From Parelaphostrongylus tenuis (taxonomy: Eukaryota; Nematoda; Chromadorea; Rhabditida; Metastrongylidae), in NCBI GenBank assembly GCA_019055375.1, contig JAHQIW010005224.1:372001-436000 (forward strand): a stretch of 64,000 bases of DNA, written 5' to 3'. The position numbers and the translations under genes were made by a program. Positions 1-12,800 of the stretch are shown here, piece by piece. Below the pieces are notes generated by a model. It made no database searches and was not told where the DNA came from. It worked only from the letters and a program-made list of their open reading frames with translations. How positions within the stretch are numbered: the first letter of the stretch is position 1; every line of letters starts with the position of its first letter.

Positions 1-498
1 CACTACGGTAATGGTATTATTAACACTGGTTTGAGAAGAATTATTATAAATATGAACAAAACGAAATCCGGAATCCATTCGGCATTTTTTAATTGCGCTA
101 CAAAGTTTGGAAGATAGTTGTAGATTGCGGAGCACAATGCTAAACTAATTTCTTCATTAAAAGCATAGTAGAATGGGAATTCTTGGAATCATAAGTGGGA
201 GCAAAATAGTACTTGTTTTGGTTATAGTGCTCCATAAATGAAGACAGATTTTGACTTTACAACACGTATGCAAATTCATGCCGAAGAATTGCAAACCGGT
301 GGAAATTTATAGTATAGTGAACGTAATTCACAATGATTAACTCATTGCGAACTGCTGAAGAAAAAAGAAATACTACATGTCCTGATTATCGATAGTGATA
401 TGACTCGAGAAAAATTAAGCACAAATACAATACGTCAAAAAGGAAAATAGATGATTGATATTGGTAAATAACAAGAATTCTTCTATTTAACTACTCTT

Positions 499-723
499 TT
501 AGCAGTGGCATGACGTTAGTTATATATTCAGTAATTTTGAGTGATACTAAATCTTAACCTCATACGGGAACCGAACCGCATTTCACCCTCTCTGAGGGAG
601 TGCGCTATACAATTGCACTACCGATGCTCCTGTTCAGCCATCACACTTTCGTGATACAATTGCATCGATCTGTCAGCAACCAACTGTCAACGATTTGAGT
701 TGGTAATCACATATTGACATTGA
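499..723 (-). repeat. T1 tRNA-like repeat, near full length
   Basis: Reading the reverse strand, a block of about 95 bases containing TTGGTTGCTGACAG comes first. It is followed by a tRNA-like A box (GGTAGTGCAATTG), a B box (GGTTCGGTTCCCG) and a tail ending in ACGTCATGCCACTGCT. The same order recurs at many places in this window, which defines the family. The A and B boxes are those of an internal RNA polymerase III promoter, so a SINE-like origin is likely. A functional tRNA is unlikely because no clean cloverleaf forms. Confidence 0.7.
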
Positions 724-750
724 ACCTAGTCACACTGACAGATATTCTTT

Positions 751-950
751 AGCGGTGGCATGACGTTATAATTATATATTCAGTGATGCTGAGTAATGCG
801 CAGAACTCGGAAGAATGGTGGAGGAACAGGAACGTCGGTGGCGCAATTGGTAAGCACGCCTATCGAAAAGTGTGAAATACGGATTCGATTACCGTCTGAC
901 ATTCAAAGTTTTGTATCTCACCAATATTATTGGGTAGGTGAGCGTAATTG
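751..950. repeat. T1 repeat, inverted pair with short left arm
   Basis: Positions 751-800 carry the T1 3' tail on the reverse strand (GGTGGCATGACGTTAT). From about 810 a forward copy begins, with A box TGGCGCAATTGGTAAGCACG and B box GATTCGATTACC. The two copies are joined head to head. Confidence 0.6.
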
Positions 951-1571
951 TCGATATCCCATAAGATCAGTCGGATACACGATAGAAATAGAAGTATCAG
1001 CTCTAAGAATGGCTTCTAACTTTTTCTAACTACGTCATCATTTGAAACGTGAGACGGTATTGTTCGGAACCGCACCCGTTCATCTATTCTCGTTTTCCTT
1101 TGTGTGAAGCAAATCTCAAATCACATAAGACACTTTTGCCATCTAACGATTTGAGAATTAGGATCACTGCTGCACCTAAAAATTCCAAAGCCCTAAACAC
1201 TTTCTTCAGGCTGATAGCGAAAATCAAAGAGAGGTAAAGTGTTAAGTGAGAACTGCTGAAGAGCATAGCAAATGATTATAAAATAAGCTTTCTTCACTTG
1301 TGAGGGACTGTGCTAAAAATATGGCAGAAAATCTATTACACCCATCATCCGCTATATCAATGAAGCCGGACAATTTAGCAAAGATATAAGAGAATGATTC
1401 AAACACCTCATAAACTACAGAGGTGAGAACATTATGTTGGATTCTTACGCCACAGCGTTTCAGCGGTGTCCAGAACGAGGGAAGCTGATCAGCGATGAAA
1501 TGCTTGTAGTTTGACTACGTTTATAGTCGCACAGTGGGAAGCAAAAATAACATGACGTGGGAATAATGATG

Positions 1572-1760
1572 AGCTTAGGGGAGCAGTAGCGCAATGCTTA
1601 CTATGCAATGCACCACAAAACAAGGTAATAGACAAGATGCCGATTTAATCTTCTTCCTTACACGTCTGGAATTGGTTAGACCAGTACTTTACGACATTCA
1701 TGATGAAGACGAAATCTGCAAACATTGGCCGAAGCAACAAGTAGAATACACAAAGATGTT
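1572..1760 (+). repeat. Diverged T3 tRNA-like repeat (fragment)
   Basis: A weak tRNA-like start (AGCAGTAGCGCAATGCTTA) is followed by a segment near 1680-1715 that matches the T3 body at 4681-4934 (CCAGTA, then ACATTCATGATGAAGACGAA, against ACGTCATTTAAGAAGAAGAC). The 93-codon frame through it looks accidental. Confidence 0.4.
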
Positions 1761-2003
1761 TGTGGAGGACGAATGCGAGGATATCGAACCGAATGCGAAA
1801 AGGGAAAGCCGCGTATTCAATGGGGCTAGCTACGACTGGAGAGATTTCATTGGTTTAGCTCAACTGCCGCGATAAACAATCACCAAAAACAAATGAAGGA
1901 ACCTCAGAAGTTGACTCACATTTCGCATAGAAAAATGACGAGAAATAAGAAATAGGTAATTTTCATGCGTTGCAACTTTGCGAATTTGATTTTAATGAAA
2001 TTT

Positions 2004-2093
2004 TATCTAATTTTAGCATGAAAGCGTCATTTCCATTCAATCAAATAATTTAATCTAATTTTAGCATGAAAGCGTCATTTCTATCCAATTAAA
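2004..2093. repeat. Two-unit tandem duplication
   Basis: A unit of about 43 bases containing CTAATTTTAGCATGAAAGCG occurs twice in direct orientation (2004-2044 and 2051-2093) with few differences. Confidence 0.85.
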
Positions 2094-2302
2094 TCTGAGT
2101 TTAGACCAGAAAGTTGATATTGTGTCTATCCTCGCATATTTCTTGAATCTTGAACTAAGTAACCACACAGCTTTTGCTTTCGGGGCTGCTTAAATTTGAA
2201 AGAGGCGATCACATTACTACTAGGTCGTTTCATGAGTTTGGTAATAGGACAATAAACACCAAATTTGTTAAAGAAGTAAATAAAAGTGCATGGTTTTGAT
2301 TC

Positions 2303-2713
2303 CATTTAACTTCGCATTCTCCTACGAACACTTTACTGTGCAACCTGCCTATTCCTGTAAAGGTAGAGCTGTCGCGGAAACAAATTCGCTTGCTGCTCAT
2401 GCACGATTAGCGCACAGAAGAAAATGGTAGTGAAGCGGCACGCAAGAACAATGGAGCTTCCTGTGGCCGACCCGAGCGCTACTGATCCTCCAATGTCTTT
2501 CACTTTGTACTCCGCGATCTCCAGCGGACCTTTCTGCAACATCGTCCAGCTCCCTGAGCTTGCGCGCCGCTTCACTAGCATTTCCAGCATTTTCCCTTAC
2601 TCGTCATTCGCGAATGAGTAGCAAGCAAATTTGTTTCACAACAGCTCCATCTTCAAGCAAGTAATAGGCAAGTTGTATACCAAAATGTTTGCAAGAAAAT
2701 GCGCAATTGAACT
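2303..2713. mobile_element. Foldback/MITE-like element, family F1, with GC-rich centre
   Basis: The left arm (about 2303-2405) and right arm (about 2585-2713) are reverse complements over roughly 100-120 bases. The right end read outward-in starts AGTTCAATTGCGCATTTTC. A second copy lies at 53740-54000 with the same ends. The centre (2410-2580) is clearly more GC-rich than its surroundings and is open in overlapping frames, one of 85 codons on the reverse strand (2333-2590) and one of 65 on the forward strand. This could be captured host sequence, but I recognise no protein. No transposase is present, so it would be non-autonomous. Confidence 0.65.
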
Positions 2714-4502
2714 ATGACAAATTCATGCAACTTCAATTTCTTTTAGTCAATAAATTTGTCGTTTATTGCTTGAGTGCCAAAGTTCACGAAACAGCTTAAT
2801 ATTGTGATTGGTGATAAGCGCAAAGGAGGCCGATCAGATGAATACAGATATGCTCTAGGTCAATAGTCACCAAAGAGAATCCATGAATAGACGAGAAAAG
2901 CACTATCACTTACTTTTTCAGTGTTTTGTTAGAAAACAGTTCTATTCCTCAACGGTTCACGAGATACGGTGATTAGATGGAAGATGATAGCAAAATGACG
3001 AAACACCGCCTCTCTCCTCACGAAGTTATTAGTTTTGCAGTCGCCAATGATATGAAAGCCAATTACTCGCCTCGGAGAAAGACGGGATCAACATGGCAAT
3101 GATAATTTCGGAAAGTACGACTTTTGATGAGACAAAAAAATTTGATTAGATAGGACAGTGATGTGAGAAAAGACCGCTGAATTTAAGCACATGCTTCCAA
3201 CAGACTAAATCCCAGGAATCATTATCATTTGGAATAATTCAGGAAAAATTGGAAAGAGCACCTTTATATTTATAGTCTCTCATTTCTGCATATAGTTTTT
3301 CGACTGCTGAAACAGTTCTGCGCAAAAGAACGGAATGATTTGCAGAGTTATTAAAAATGATGTGAGACGAACATTGGTGCGAAATTGTACTTGAGTATTT
3401 CTTCAAAAATCTCACTTTTGAACAAATATTTAACTCATATATTTGGATGTTTGTACACCTCGCTCTCAATAGTTCATTGTGCCAAGTCTAGCACACTCTC
3501 TACTTGACTACGGTGCAGATTTAGCAATACTCTTCTTAACACAGACATTCATGGCAAAGCGTTCCCATGTCGTTTTGGCCACAAGTAGTCAACAAAATTT
3601 GCCGCATGCAATGAATCTCTATCGAAGATTTAGCTATTCCTAGCATTAGTTCATTATTTGCTGAGCATGATAATAAAGGACCTGAATCCTTTTCAGGCGC
3701 GAGAGGTGGTAGAATAGTTGCTCTAGATTGACACATAGGAAACCAGCACATTCTCCCCCAAAGTGTCACAGAGAGGTAAACCACAGAAATGATCCCAACA
3801 ACTTTACCAAGAGCTTATTATGTACAGAGTGAAAGAATTTTTGAGCACGTGCATTTCCTCACCATTTTAGACAGTGGTCGGAAAGGGCTCGTTAGATGCT
3901 TTGTTTCTTATGATATAACCACATCCCAGACTCAAAGAACACCAAGCTTTCATGAAATGCATTGCGAAAGGCCTTGCCGCAACCTTGCCTCGTACTGTAG
4001 CATTTTTTCGAGATTAAAAAGATTGTCATAGAATTGTGCGACCAATCATTCCTTACTCCTTTATTCGAAATCTTCTCTTAAAATTGAGCTACTACTTTGC
4101 CTATATACGTACCGACCACTTACAGGCGCACTCATCAGCTAGTAGCTGGATTTGCTATATGGTGATATTACCACAGCTCAATTGATCTCATACATGCCAT
4201 GTACTACTGCTCTAAATCATGAATCTTTTATGCAATCGTCAATCTTCAAGTGATTTCCTAATCATAAATTTATTTTACGTACATTTTGTTTATTGCATAT
4301 CGATTTATCACAATCGGAACCACATGTCATTGTGACAAAAATAAATGAATTTCTATGGCTCGAGGGCTTGTCATGGTGAGAAAATCCTGAAATGAAGGAA
4401 GTATTTCGCTTTACTCACCTGGAAGTAAATATATTTTGTTAGCTTACATGGTAATAACCACAACAACGGGTTATGATCAAAAACACGCCTTCCCATCTCG
4501 GA
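2714..4502. other. No recognisable feature
   Basis: AT-rich sequence with only short accidental open frames on both strands. I see no conserved protein motif, RNA gene or repeat shared with the rest of the window. Confidence 0.5.
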
Positions 4503-4618
4503 TATAAAGTGCGACTGAGTATCGAGCGTGTGGCTTTGCTGAGGTGAGCGATACAGTCGAAACGTACGTGAGCCCCTGACGTATCAACCTCGAAAAGAGT
4601 TCAAACACTCTCACAGAC
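4503..4618 (+). repeat. Half copy of foldback family F2
   Basis: Similar to the right half of the element at 18875-19101: both contain CGAAACGT, then an ACGTAcCA-like stretch and CCTCGAAAAG, ending near CTNACAGA. The matching left arm is not present upstream. Confidence 0.5.
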
Positions 4619-4680
4619 TATTTGTTCGTTTTACGCACACTTCGTCATAAAAATGTTTTCTATCAGCAATTATGAGTAAT

Positions 4681-4934
4681 AAGGGCGCGGTGGTCGAGTG
4701 GTTGTGATGCTCGTCGCGGCGCGCGTGAAGCCTAGTCCCACTCCCCAATCCGGCAGTCAACAACAACGCCCTATGAAACGCCACGTCAAGGCTATCCTAG
4801 AGAGCAAGGAGACTCGTTAAACCAGTATTCTACGTCATTTAAGAAGAAGACGAAAAACGAATTGACTGCTAGAAATACTGGGATCCACACAGTGAAAAAA
4901 CACTGTAATGGCGAATAAAATAAGTAGATAAAAA
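4681..4934 (+). repeat. T3 tRNA-like repeat (SINE-like), full length
   Basis: It begins with a Ser/Leu-type tRNA A box (GGTGGTCGAGTGGTTG). The body includes CAGTATTCTACGTCATTTAA and GATCCACACAGTGAAAAAAC, and it ends in an A-rich tail (AATAAGTAGATAAA). Close relatives are at 57882-58160 (+), 61428-61675 (-) and, more diverged, 51797-52050 (+). The Pol III-type start and A-rich end fit a tRNA-derived SINE. Confidence 0.75.
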
Positions 4935-7900
4935 TTACGAGTGACAAAGTGATCAGATGACGACCTATTCTCCATCATAGTATCAAGTCGCCCTTTTTTA
5001 TTCATAGTTTTTGTATATAAGACTATTCTTCCACTTGATGTTGGCGAGTAGATAACGAATTTACGCGGAAAAAATTGCTGAAGATGCCAAGATGGACACT
5101 TGTAGTACGTCAAATGCAGAACTCTTTCAATACCATTAATAGTTGAAGAGAGTGGCACAAGTGGTGTGAAAAAGTAAAAACGATGTGTGAGACGTTATTG
5201 AACGTACTGAGCAAGTTACCATTAGATGCAATCGTTGTAGGACAAGATCTGTTTAGAAAATTCAACTGTGGTCACACAGTTAGTACGCCAATGGCACAAC
5301 ATCCCATATGATACTTGTTGATTGTGTCTAAGCATTGAAAGTTCTATGGGAAAATTGCTGAATGTGGATGGGAATTGTTAGTGTCATGTGAATTCTGTTG
5401 ATTAAAAGAAGAAATTGAAAGTTATAGGTGAATATTTCTCATTGCAGGTTCAAATTAAAGGTTTTAGGTGAAAATTGCACGTATGTGTAATTATTCAACC
5501 GTAAATTACAAAATCAGTACAAGATGAAAAGGTAATCAGAGTTGTTAACTATTCCGAAAAGCAAAGTACGCTGAATGCCAAGAAGGAGCGCTAAGCGCGG
5601 AAGCCTCTACGACCAGCGAGCTATGCGAAGGAAGCATTTACAAAAACTCACGAATTAGAGTTCCAGAAAAGTTATGTACAGTTTTCATGCTTCACATTTC
5701 ACTTAACAGCAATCGTTTCATGACAGATGGTAGACTCATCCAAAAATAACCTTACAGTATATTATTCCTTGCAAAGAATCGTTTTCCACTGGCCACACAT
5801 GACACGACATCTACACAGGATAAGATATTCCAAAAGTAAAGATATTGTAGCGAAATAATACCGTAACATCAAATTAACCGGTTTGCAAAAAATACGATGC
5901 ACATGGTTCAAGTACGCAATTTTGAAACTCGGCACTGCACAGTCCACAAACGTCTCGCGCGGTAGAAAAAAAGGAAGAATATTCTATCATGCGCCGTCAG
6001 TCGAGTATACTGATATGAACTGCCATCTCATATAAATAGACATCTACTAATTGGGAGAGATGTTTTTAGAAGTACACACTGTGGTGGAGGCAAAAAAACC
6101 ATGCATTAAAAAGCAACAGGTAAGGAACCGCTGCAATCAAGAAGGAACAGCCTAAAAAAGATGCTGATAGAAATTGTGCAAATGTAATGCTCTGTTGGCA
6201 GTAATGACGAGCAAAGACGCTACTGCTCACGCGTTCGGTCATCACGTGAATGAATGATAACGGAAGGTTACACATCATTCGCTTTTAGCTCATAGCTCTC
6301 ATTCGAGGGTAATCATTACTAAAGAAAAACAACTTCAGTTCTTTCCCTGAGGACTTTCAAAAAATCTGTTTTTGAAGAGCTCCTCAGAAGTGTCATCCGG
6401 AAAGCCTCAGCATCTTCTACACTACAAAAGACGTATCTGACACTCGAGTGACCGCCTTTGGGTAGCCATGAGTTTTAAGTGATGATGGAACTGCAGCAGC
6501 ATTTCTGGAATTGACTGCTTGAGATGCCCATAGGTCAAGAGACGGAATGATTTATTTTACCAGCTGTATTCACCGTCACATAGCAGTGCTGCCCAACTAA
6601 GACAAATGCTATTACGCATATGACGAATTTCTTTCTACCTTCATTCTATCCACAAAACCCTATTTTGAGAGGCTTCCAATGAAGGAGTGAAACGGGTGAT
6701 CTTCAAAAGCTTGAGGAAGAGGGAAATGGCAATGAGTAAAGATCGCCACAATCTTTAGAGAACCGAGAAACTGATGTGTGGATGAAACCTTGGCTCAAAA
6801 TTCCATACTCTGATCACATGGCTCATGAGCGATATTTCTTGAAATTTTCAGCCATGGCTGTATGCACTGTATCAACAGCGTCATCTGTCACCCCGTTAAT
6901 CGTCGAGTAATCGAGTAGGTACTAATAAAACCTTCATTTCTTCCTATTACTCGCATAGCTTAGTGGACTCTCTATAGTGTCGGACTTTGTATAGTCGGTC
7001 ATCAATATTCAGCACACATAAAGTCTTCAAAAAGGAGCTAACGTCCGCAATTTTATCGCTCACCATCGATGTTACCATGATGAGATGCGTAATATGGATG
7101 TACAGTGTGGGAACTTTATGATCGAGTATTAACTGATTTTTTTTCCTTTAACGAAACCTTTCTGAATTAAGGAAAAGCAAATAAGAGTAGCTACGGTGAA
7201 CGAGACCTACCAGAGAGAGAGTGTAAATATATGATAATTCATAGACACCTGTAAGGCCTGCGTCTGGTTGAACTTGGAGTGAATAAGGCTTGTGAAAAAT
7301 GGATTCAGTTCTATTAATGCTCGACTAACGAATGCATGCGAAGAGAGCCGTTAGTATACACATGTGAATATACGAGACGATGAACGTAATGAATGATTCG
7401 ACTACAAAGTTCAATAAGAAGGAGGAGAGGTCTGGAAAGTTTCACGATGCATCGTGTATATCACCATATTTCACTTTTGGTTTCGGTCTACTTGTCTTTC
7501 ACGCTGGGGGACGATGTGAAATACAACCACGAGAATCTAAGATATGAGTCGAACTCGAAACGCGAGGTGGCCTAGAACCAGCTAGCTACCTCTCCCAGAG
7601 GCAGTGTCAACCACTATACCATCGAAGCGTTTGCCCTGCTTTCCACTCAGCTAGTTGTTTTTGTTTTGCTTAAATGCTAAATATATCTGTTAAATGCGAT
7701 TTGAAAACGACAAAAAAAAATACTTATGTGGGCAAAATAGTAGTATGACATCAGGCGACTGTAGGGCAATTACAAGGTGGGCTGTAGACATGTGGATGAC
7801 ATAGAATTATGTCTCAGGAGTCAGAGAGACGTCATAATCACACAATGTCTTTCGTATTCACATTCAGTGAATTGAAAAAAATAGACTCGAATGCTTGAAA

Positions 7901-8167
7901 TCGAAATTAGGTCTCAACAATCACCAGATACAACCACTGTCATACTGTGCTGGACAGGTGTGATGTAGACCCCACACTATGTTCACAGAAATTAAGGAAA
8001 TGAAAGATGGAAAACCAGTTACTGATAGTAGCTTCTCCTTGTACGCATAGTTCAAGTTAAAACCGATTTATTAAAAAATGTTCACTAGTACACAAGGTGG
8101 TATGAAATATGAGAGATTTCTATAGCCTAACTAGAGCATAATTAGCTAGAATTCTTTTTATGTAACA
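4935..8167. other. No gene recognised; degenerate short repeats near 5.4 kb
   Basis: Only short accidental frames are seen. At 5335-5478 a 22-24 base motif of the form ATTGAAAGTTNTAGGTGAAAAT recurs three times, imperfectly and unevenly spaced. Nothing else is supported. Confidence 0.5.
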
Positions 8168-8445
8168 GCCTTCAGCTGTGGTATTATTACAAATGTATAT
8201 CCAATAATGTTAAGCGATATGCAAAACTTTGAACGGCAGTTGGGATTCGAACCCGCATTTCACCCTTCCGATGTGCGTGCGATATAATTGTGTCAAAGGA
8301 AGAGTGATGCTGGAACAGGCGCGGCGGTAGTGAAATGATTAGCACGCGACCCATCATGGAACGGGTGAAGTAAGGGTTCGAACCCCATCCAATGCCCAAT
8401 CACTCAACAACATTTGATCTATTTTGTAACATCACAACACCGTTA
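8168..8445. repeat. T1 repeat, inverted head-to-head pair
   Basis: Positions 8168-8294 are T1 on the reverse strand (B box GGTTCGAATCCC when read in reverse, tail with GTTTTGCATATCG). Positions 8295-8445 are T1 on the forward strand (A box region GGTAGTGAAATGATTAGC, B box GGTTCGAACCCC). The pair meets near the start of the tRNA-like part and could fold into a hairpin. Confidence 0.7.
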
Positions 8446-8520
8446 AAAGAGGTTAACAAAAAAAAAATTCTGGTTAGTATTGCACATATCCAATATCTCA
8501 TAGCGTGGCTGGGTTGAATA

Positions 8521-8725
8521 CCGATATCAGCTATTTAGAAGATAAACCGTTGACGGTTGGTTTTTGACAGATCGATACAATTGGGTAGAGGAAAGAGTGA
8601 TGCAGAAAAGAAGCGTGGTGGTGTTATGGTTAGCACGAGCCCCAGGAAGGTGAAATGCGGGTTCGAATCTGATCTGGCGTGTAAAGCTTTGACTATCACT
8701 CAACGCTATCGAATATTGATTATTA
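8521..8725 (+). repeat. T1 tRNA-like repeat, near full length
   Basis: It has the T1 5' block (ACCGTTGACGGTTGGTTTTT), then the A box GGTGGTGTTATGGTTAGC, B box GGTTCGAATCTG and the start of the tail (TATCACTCAACGCTATCG). It lies 76 bases past the inverted pair upstream. Confidence 0.7.
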
Positions 8726-11700
8726 ATTAACTAAGCAATTTTTCTTCTTTTTTCATTTCCTGGTCTTGAGTCTCCTCGTAATCGATTCCTACTGGTGTGG
8801 TAGAATCCTCAAATGGTAATGTTGGAGTAATTATAATAATTGTAAGGATTGAGAAATCCGAATGGATAGCTATTCAAGGACGAGGATACGGATTAATCTG
8901 GAGAGATATAACAATAGTGGCTTTGAAAATGAAGTCAAATTAATCCTGAGAGTCTTATGACATTAAGGGCCCAGACAGAGAGAATGAAAACAATTTGCCC
9001 TAATCAAATTTTTATGAAAAATATTATTGCACTGAGTGTGAAAGACATTGCTTAATTACATAATGATGTCCGAGTACTATTTTTAGTCAATTCAACGGCT
9101 TCGTATGACACTTCACATAATTATGTAAAAAATAAAGGAAACCTTTCGACTTCACGTAGTTTAAGTAGTGTTAGGTTATAAAACGCTCTAAGTAGTCGAA
9201 TGCCTAATCAACGACATTTAATATAGATGACCGCATGTCTAATTGTATATACACTCAATTTCTGAATATTCATTAGAAAAAGAAAAGTAAAGCTGGCGAG
9301 AGCGTTGAGCTCTTAAATGGATCAGAATTGGACATAACGGTAACATTCCACTGGATAATGCGGTACCCGATCAGTTAAGTAATCACAGGAGAGGCCAGGA
9401 TCATTCCATGCCCATATAGGACTCCCTTCGGCTGCTTTTTCAACTATAACTGGAAGATTTTTGAAGATTAGAACGCTGAGTTTATAGATCAAGCTATTCA
9501 TCGCGCGACTGAAACTGGCCTGTAGAATCTCATCTGCTGATGTTATGAAAGTGCTTGACTTAATGGATTTCACTCCTACACGACCTTCCGGGCGCTGAAA
9601 AAGGCGACGAAACATAAGCCAGTGTTGTTCTGACACGTCCTCTTAATCAGGTCGTGTCTGCTGAAGAATTATACATTGGCTTAATCACAGGTGGTGACCA
9701 CTCTCGGACGTGGAGTCACAACCTCATTTAGCCACAAATGATGACTACTGCCTGGAGTGGTGATCTGAAAACTTTCTGGCCACGACTATTCGTGGATTTC
9801 AATTAGAATTAGGCTCAACCGCTATCAAACATGCTAGAGAAAATAGGAGAAAAAGGCGTCAAACTCCTCATTTGTTAGCCCAAAATACGTTTGAACGTCC
9901 ACACAAATGAGAAGAGTGTTGGTGATTGAGCCACTTCTTGAATTATATGCAAAATCATCTGTGTAAATTGCTTCGTGCCCATTTTCAGCAATTACGAAGT
10001 GGTAAAGAACAGTGGCTAAACTTAAGTTCCTATGGAAAAGTGAAAAAGACGAAGGCTTCAAACAAAATTTACCATAACGACTTATGGTATGATTTAATTT
10101 TAGTTCCCTCACATTTACACGTCTTCTACACTTTATTAAAACACCATGGAAACGGTGGATGTTATTCGCCTAATTAGAGATTTAACAAAAAACAAGTAAT
10201 TGAATATCACATAATCAAATAATATCGAGTTTCTTGAAAGAAGAAGGAAAAGCACGCTTGGGTGCTGAAATGAATTCCACGGAAAACTCTATGCTACCTT
10301 TAGCCGGCTAGACCTGAGTGCTTATAGAGTAGCATTGCCCTTCTGATCAATAAGCAGCTAAGAGAAAAAAATCGAAAATAACTTGTGAAGATTATGGGAG
10401 TTTGTGAACGAGTGGCAATTGATGCTCAACGCAGTTTGACGTGAAGTTGATCGCCCACTTTCCAACATCTTGCAGCAATCAATGACGAATGCCGACGAAA
10501 CGTTTATACCTGGCTATCCTCAAGATTGCAAGGAGGCTTGCTTGAGCAGTGCTCTACGATGCTCGTAAAGAAGATAACCTCGCTCAAACGAGGAGACAAT
10601 TGAATGCTCTAGCAGGAAGTGGTGGAATTTCCACCATTAAGAAAAAACAGTGATGCGGTTGGATAAAATGGAATAAACTGCGGAAATGGTTAGCTATCTA
10701 TGCGCAACGACACTCATTATTTTTATAGAAAAATCTGGAGCGAAGAAAGTAATGACAATGATTAAAAGCTTAACAATGTGACTACGGCTACTGATTCAGT
10801 GCCGATTTATGCTTTTGAGGTCCAGTGTTGATAGGTAGGCGGCGTCGCACTGTCGCTTTCCCACGAGACACGACTTTCTGTCTGCATGCCTGGCTGATTA
10901 CCTGCTTGCGTTCCCACAAGACCGCTATTTCGCCATTATAGTACCTGAGTGGAACTTGACGTCGGCGGTGAGAACAAAATGTTTTTCATGGTCCTTGAAG
11001 GGGCATACGTCGCAGATCAATTCCGTTAACAAGCGATGCTGATAGCACTGATTCAGTTGAAACATGACTGAGGGACTAGCAGAGCCAAGGCATCGTTGGT
11101 GCAGTGGGCAATATGTGTGCTGTCGTTAAGAGTTAGCGCCGATTCAAAATCACCTTATGTTATGAATATTGCACCCATCTCGGTATCCTTGTAATAGTAT
11201 TATGGATTTTTTCTTGCATCAGTCGTGCTCCACGAATGGTGTAGGTCCAAGTACATCCTGTATTCGTTTATCTTTTTCTTAACCGTCATTATGATATTGG
11301 TTTCATTCTATGGTGTTGTCATTAACCTCATTGTGAGGATTTTTGGAGGTTTTGAAATTGCAACTTGATGTTGTTGCATTTTGTCCTTATTTAGACGTAT
11401 ACACAGAACTTAATTTCTTCTATATGTGTAACACCTGGTATTTTTATCCATATTATATTATTAATATTTATTTATTTTATATTATATAATGTTATCATTT
11501 ATATTTTTTATTATTTATTTGATATTTTTTATTTCTATGTCTCAACCGCATAACAGCGCACTGGAAGCATCGTTCAGTGGAACACAGAAGCGTGGGGTTT
11601 CAAGTTCGTTTGTTGGTTAGTTTTACTAAAACATCTAATGGCTGATCATTTTACACTCGAACTTTTGCTTATTCTTCTTCTAATAATTTCCTATCTCTTA

Positions 11701-12734
11701 GAAGACTTCGGCATGATAAATGTTGATTAGATGACACTCGATTAGAAACTGCCAAACGTTTTATCGAAAAGGAGAAATGCTGAAGCATTGAGTAATCACA
11801 ACTTCTCTCAGATTTCAAAGAGCCTTTTCAAGATTCAAACGTGATCCTAATAAAGTGAAACTGCAAAAAAAATTTTCCACAGCTAACCGAGTTTAATTTG
11901 AAAATGTCGATGTACTCGATAAACGTTTTCCAATAATTCTTATCATATGAGAATCTGGCAGCAATTCCAAAAAATTCTGAGGTTCTCGTCTTTGGCGGGA
12001 AAACTGTGCATACGTCTTTTGGCGCAATATTACTGGTTTGAGAAGAAAATTTCCAAACTTTTTCGTTTTCGTTGGTTATTTGTTTTAACAATCGCTTCGA
12101 GTAGCTTCTTTTTGATATTTCAATCAGTCGAGAAGAAGAAACGAATGGAAAATGTGCTTGGGTCCGCACAATTGGTGAAGACGAACCGCCAAAGTATTCA
12201 AATTTTCAAGTATCCAAGCAACACTTGTACATTTGTTTTAGGATGGATTTGCCCGGAGAGCAAAAATAATTGGTGATGCTACACGCGATAGTTTGGGTTT
12301 AAAAGGTTTCTGCACGAATGGACTGAAACAGAGAAAAGAGAGTAAATGCAGCACAAACTTTGTTGAAGCGTAAAAATGAGATTCCGTTCTTGGCCAATCG
12401 TTTGATTACAGGAAATAAACAATGGATCCGCTTCCAGAATCTGCACTCTCTCTCTCAGCACGAATGACGTTCACCCGCTGAAAAGGCGAGTGCGATAACA
12501 CAAAAGAATCTTTGTCTCAAGAAAACAATACTTTGCGTTTTCTAGTCATCTCGTGGCGCTGAGTACTGGGATTTCTTGGAGCAAAGCCAGACAGCAATTC
12601 GCCAGTCCACTGTCGTTAACTGGATAAGTTGAATAGACGTTTGGAACGCCGCCCCCAAGCTTAAATTGTTTTTTGGGTGACAATGCATAGTCTCATCGTT
12701 CAAGAAAAACAAATGAAAAGATTGAAGAACTCGG
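8726..12734. other. No gene recognised; very AT-rich island at 11.44-11.54 kb
   Basis: Several frames of about 100 codons exist (9322-9636 and 11828-12169 on the reverse strand, 11947-12276 on the forward strand). None shows a family motif, and two of them overlap each other on opposite strands. Positions 11440-11540 are almost pure A/T. A weak tRNA-like stretch (GTTGGTGCAGTGGGCAATAT) lies near 11098, too degenerate to assign to a family. Confidence 0.45.
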
Positions 12735-12800
12735 CTGGGATCGTGTGGGTTCGAGTCCCGCCTGACGCAAAAGTTTTGCACATCACTCTACATCACAGGA
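12735..12800 (+). repeat. T1 repeat, 3' fragment
   Basis: The B box GGTTCGAGTCCCGCCTGACG is followed by the T1 tail AAGTTTTGCACATCACTC. The A box and 5' block are missing. The sequence is nearly identical to 27730-27780. Confidence 0.65.

Noticed and set aside
2333..2590. 85-codon reverse frame as a real protein
   Set aside because: It overlaps the arms of a foldback element and an opposite-strand frame, and no family is recognised. Kept only as a possible captured fragment.
8320..8400. Genuine tRNA gene
   Set aside because: It has A and B boxes but no consistent acceptor stem or anticodon arm, and it is one of many T1 copies. The same applies to the other tRNA-like sites.
9322..9636. 104-codon reverse frame
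   Set aside because: Ends in protein-like residues with several Pro and Trp, but there is no family motif, no splice context and no repeat of it elsewhere.
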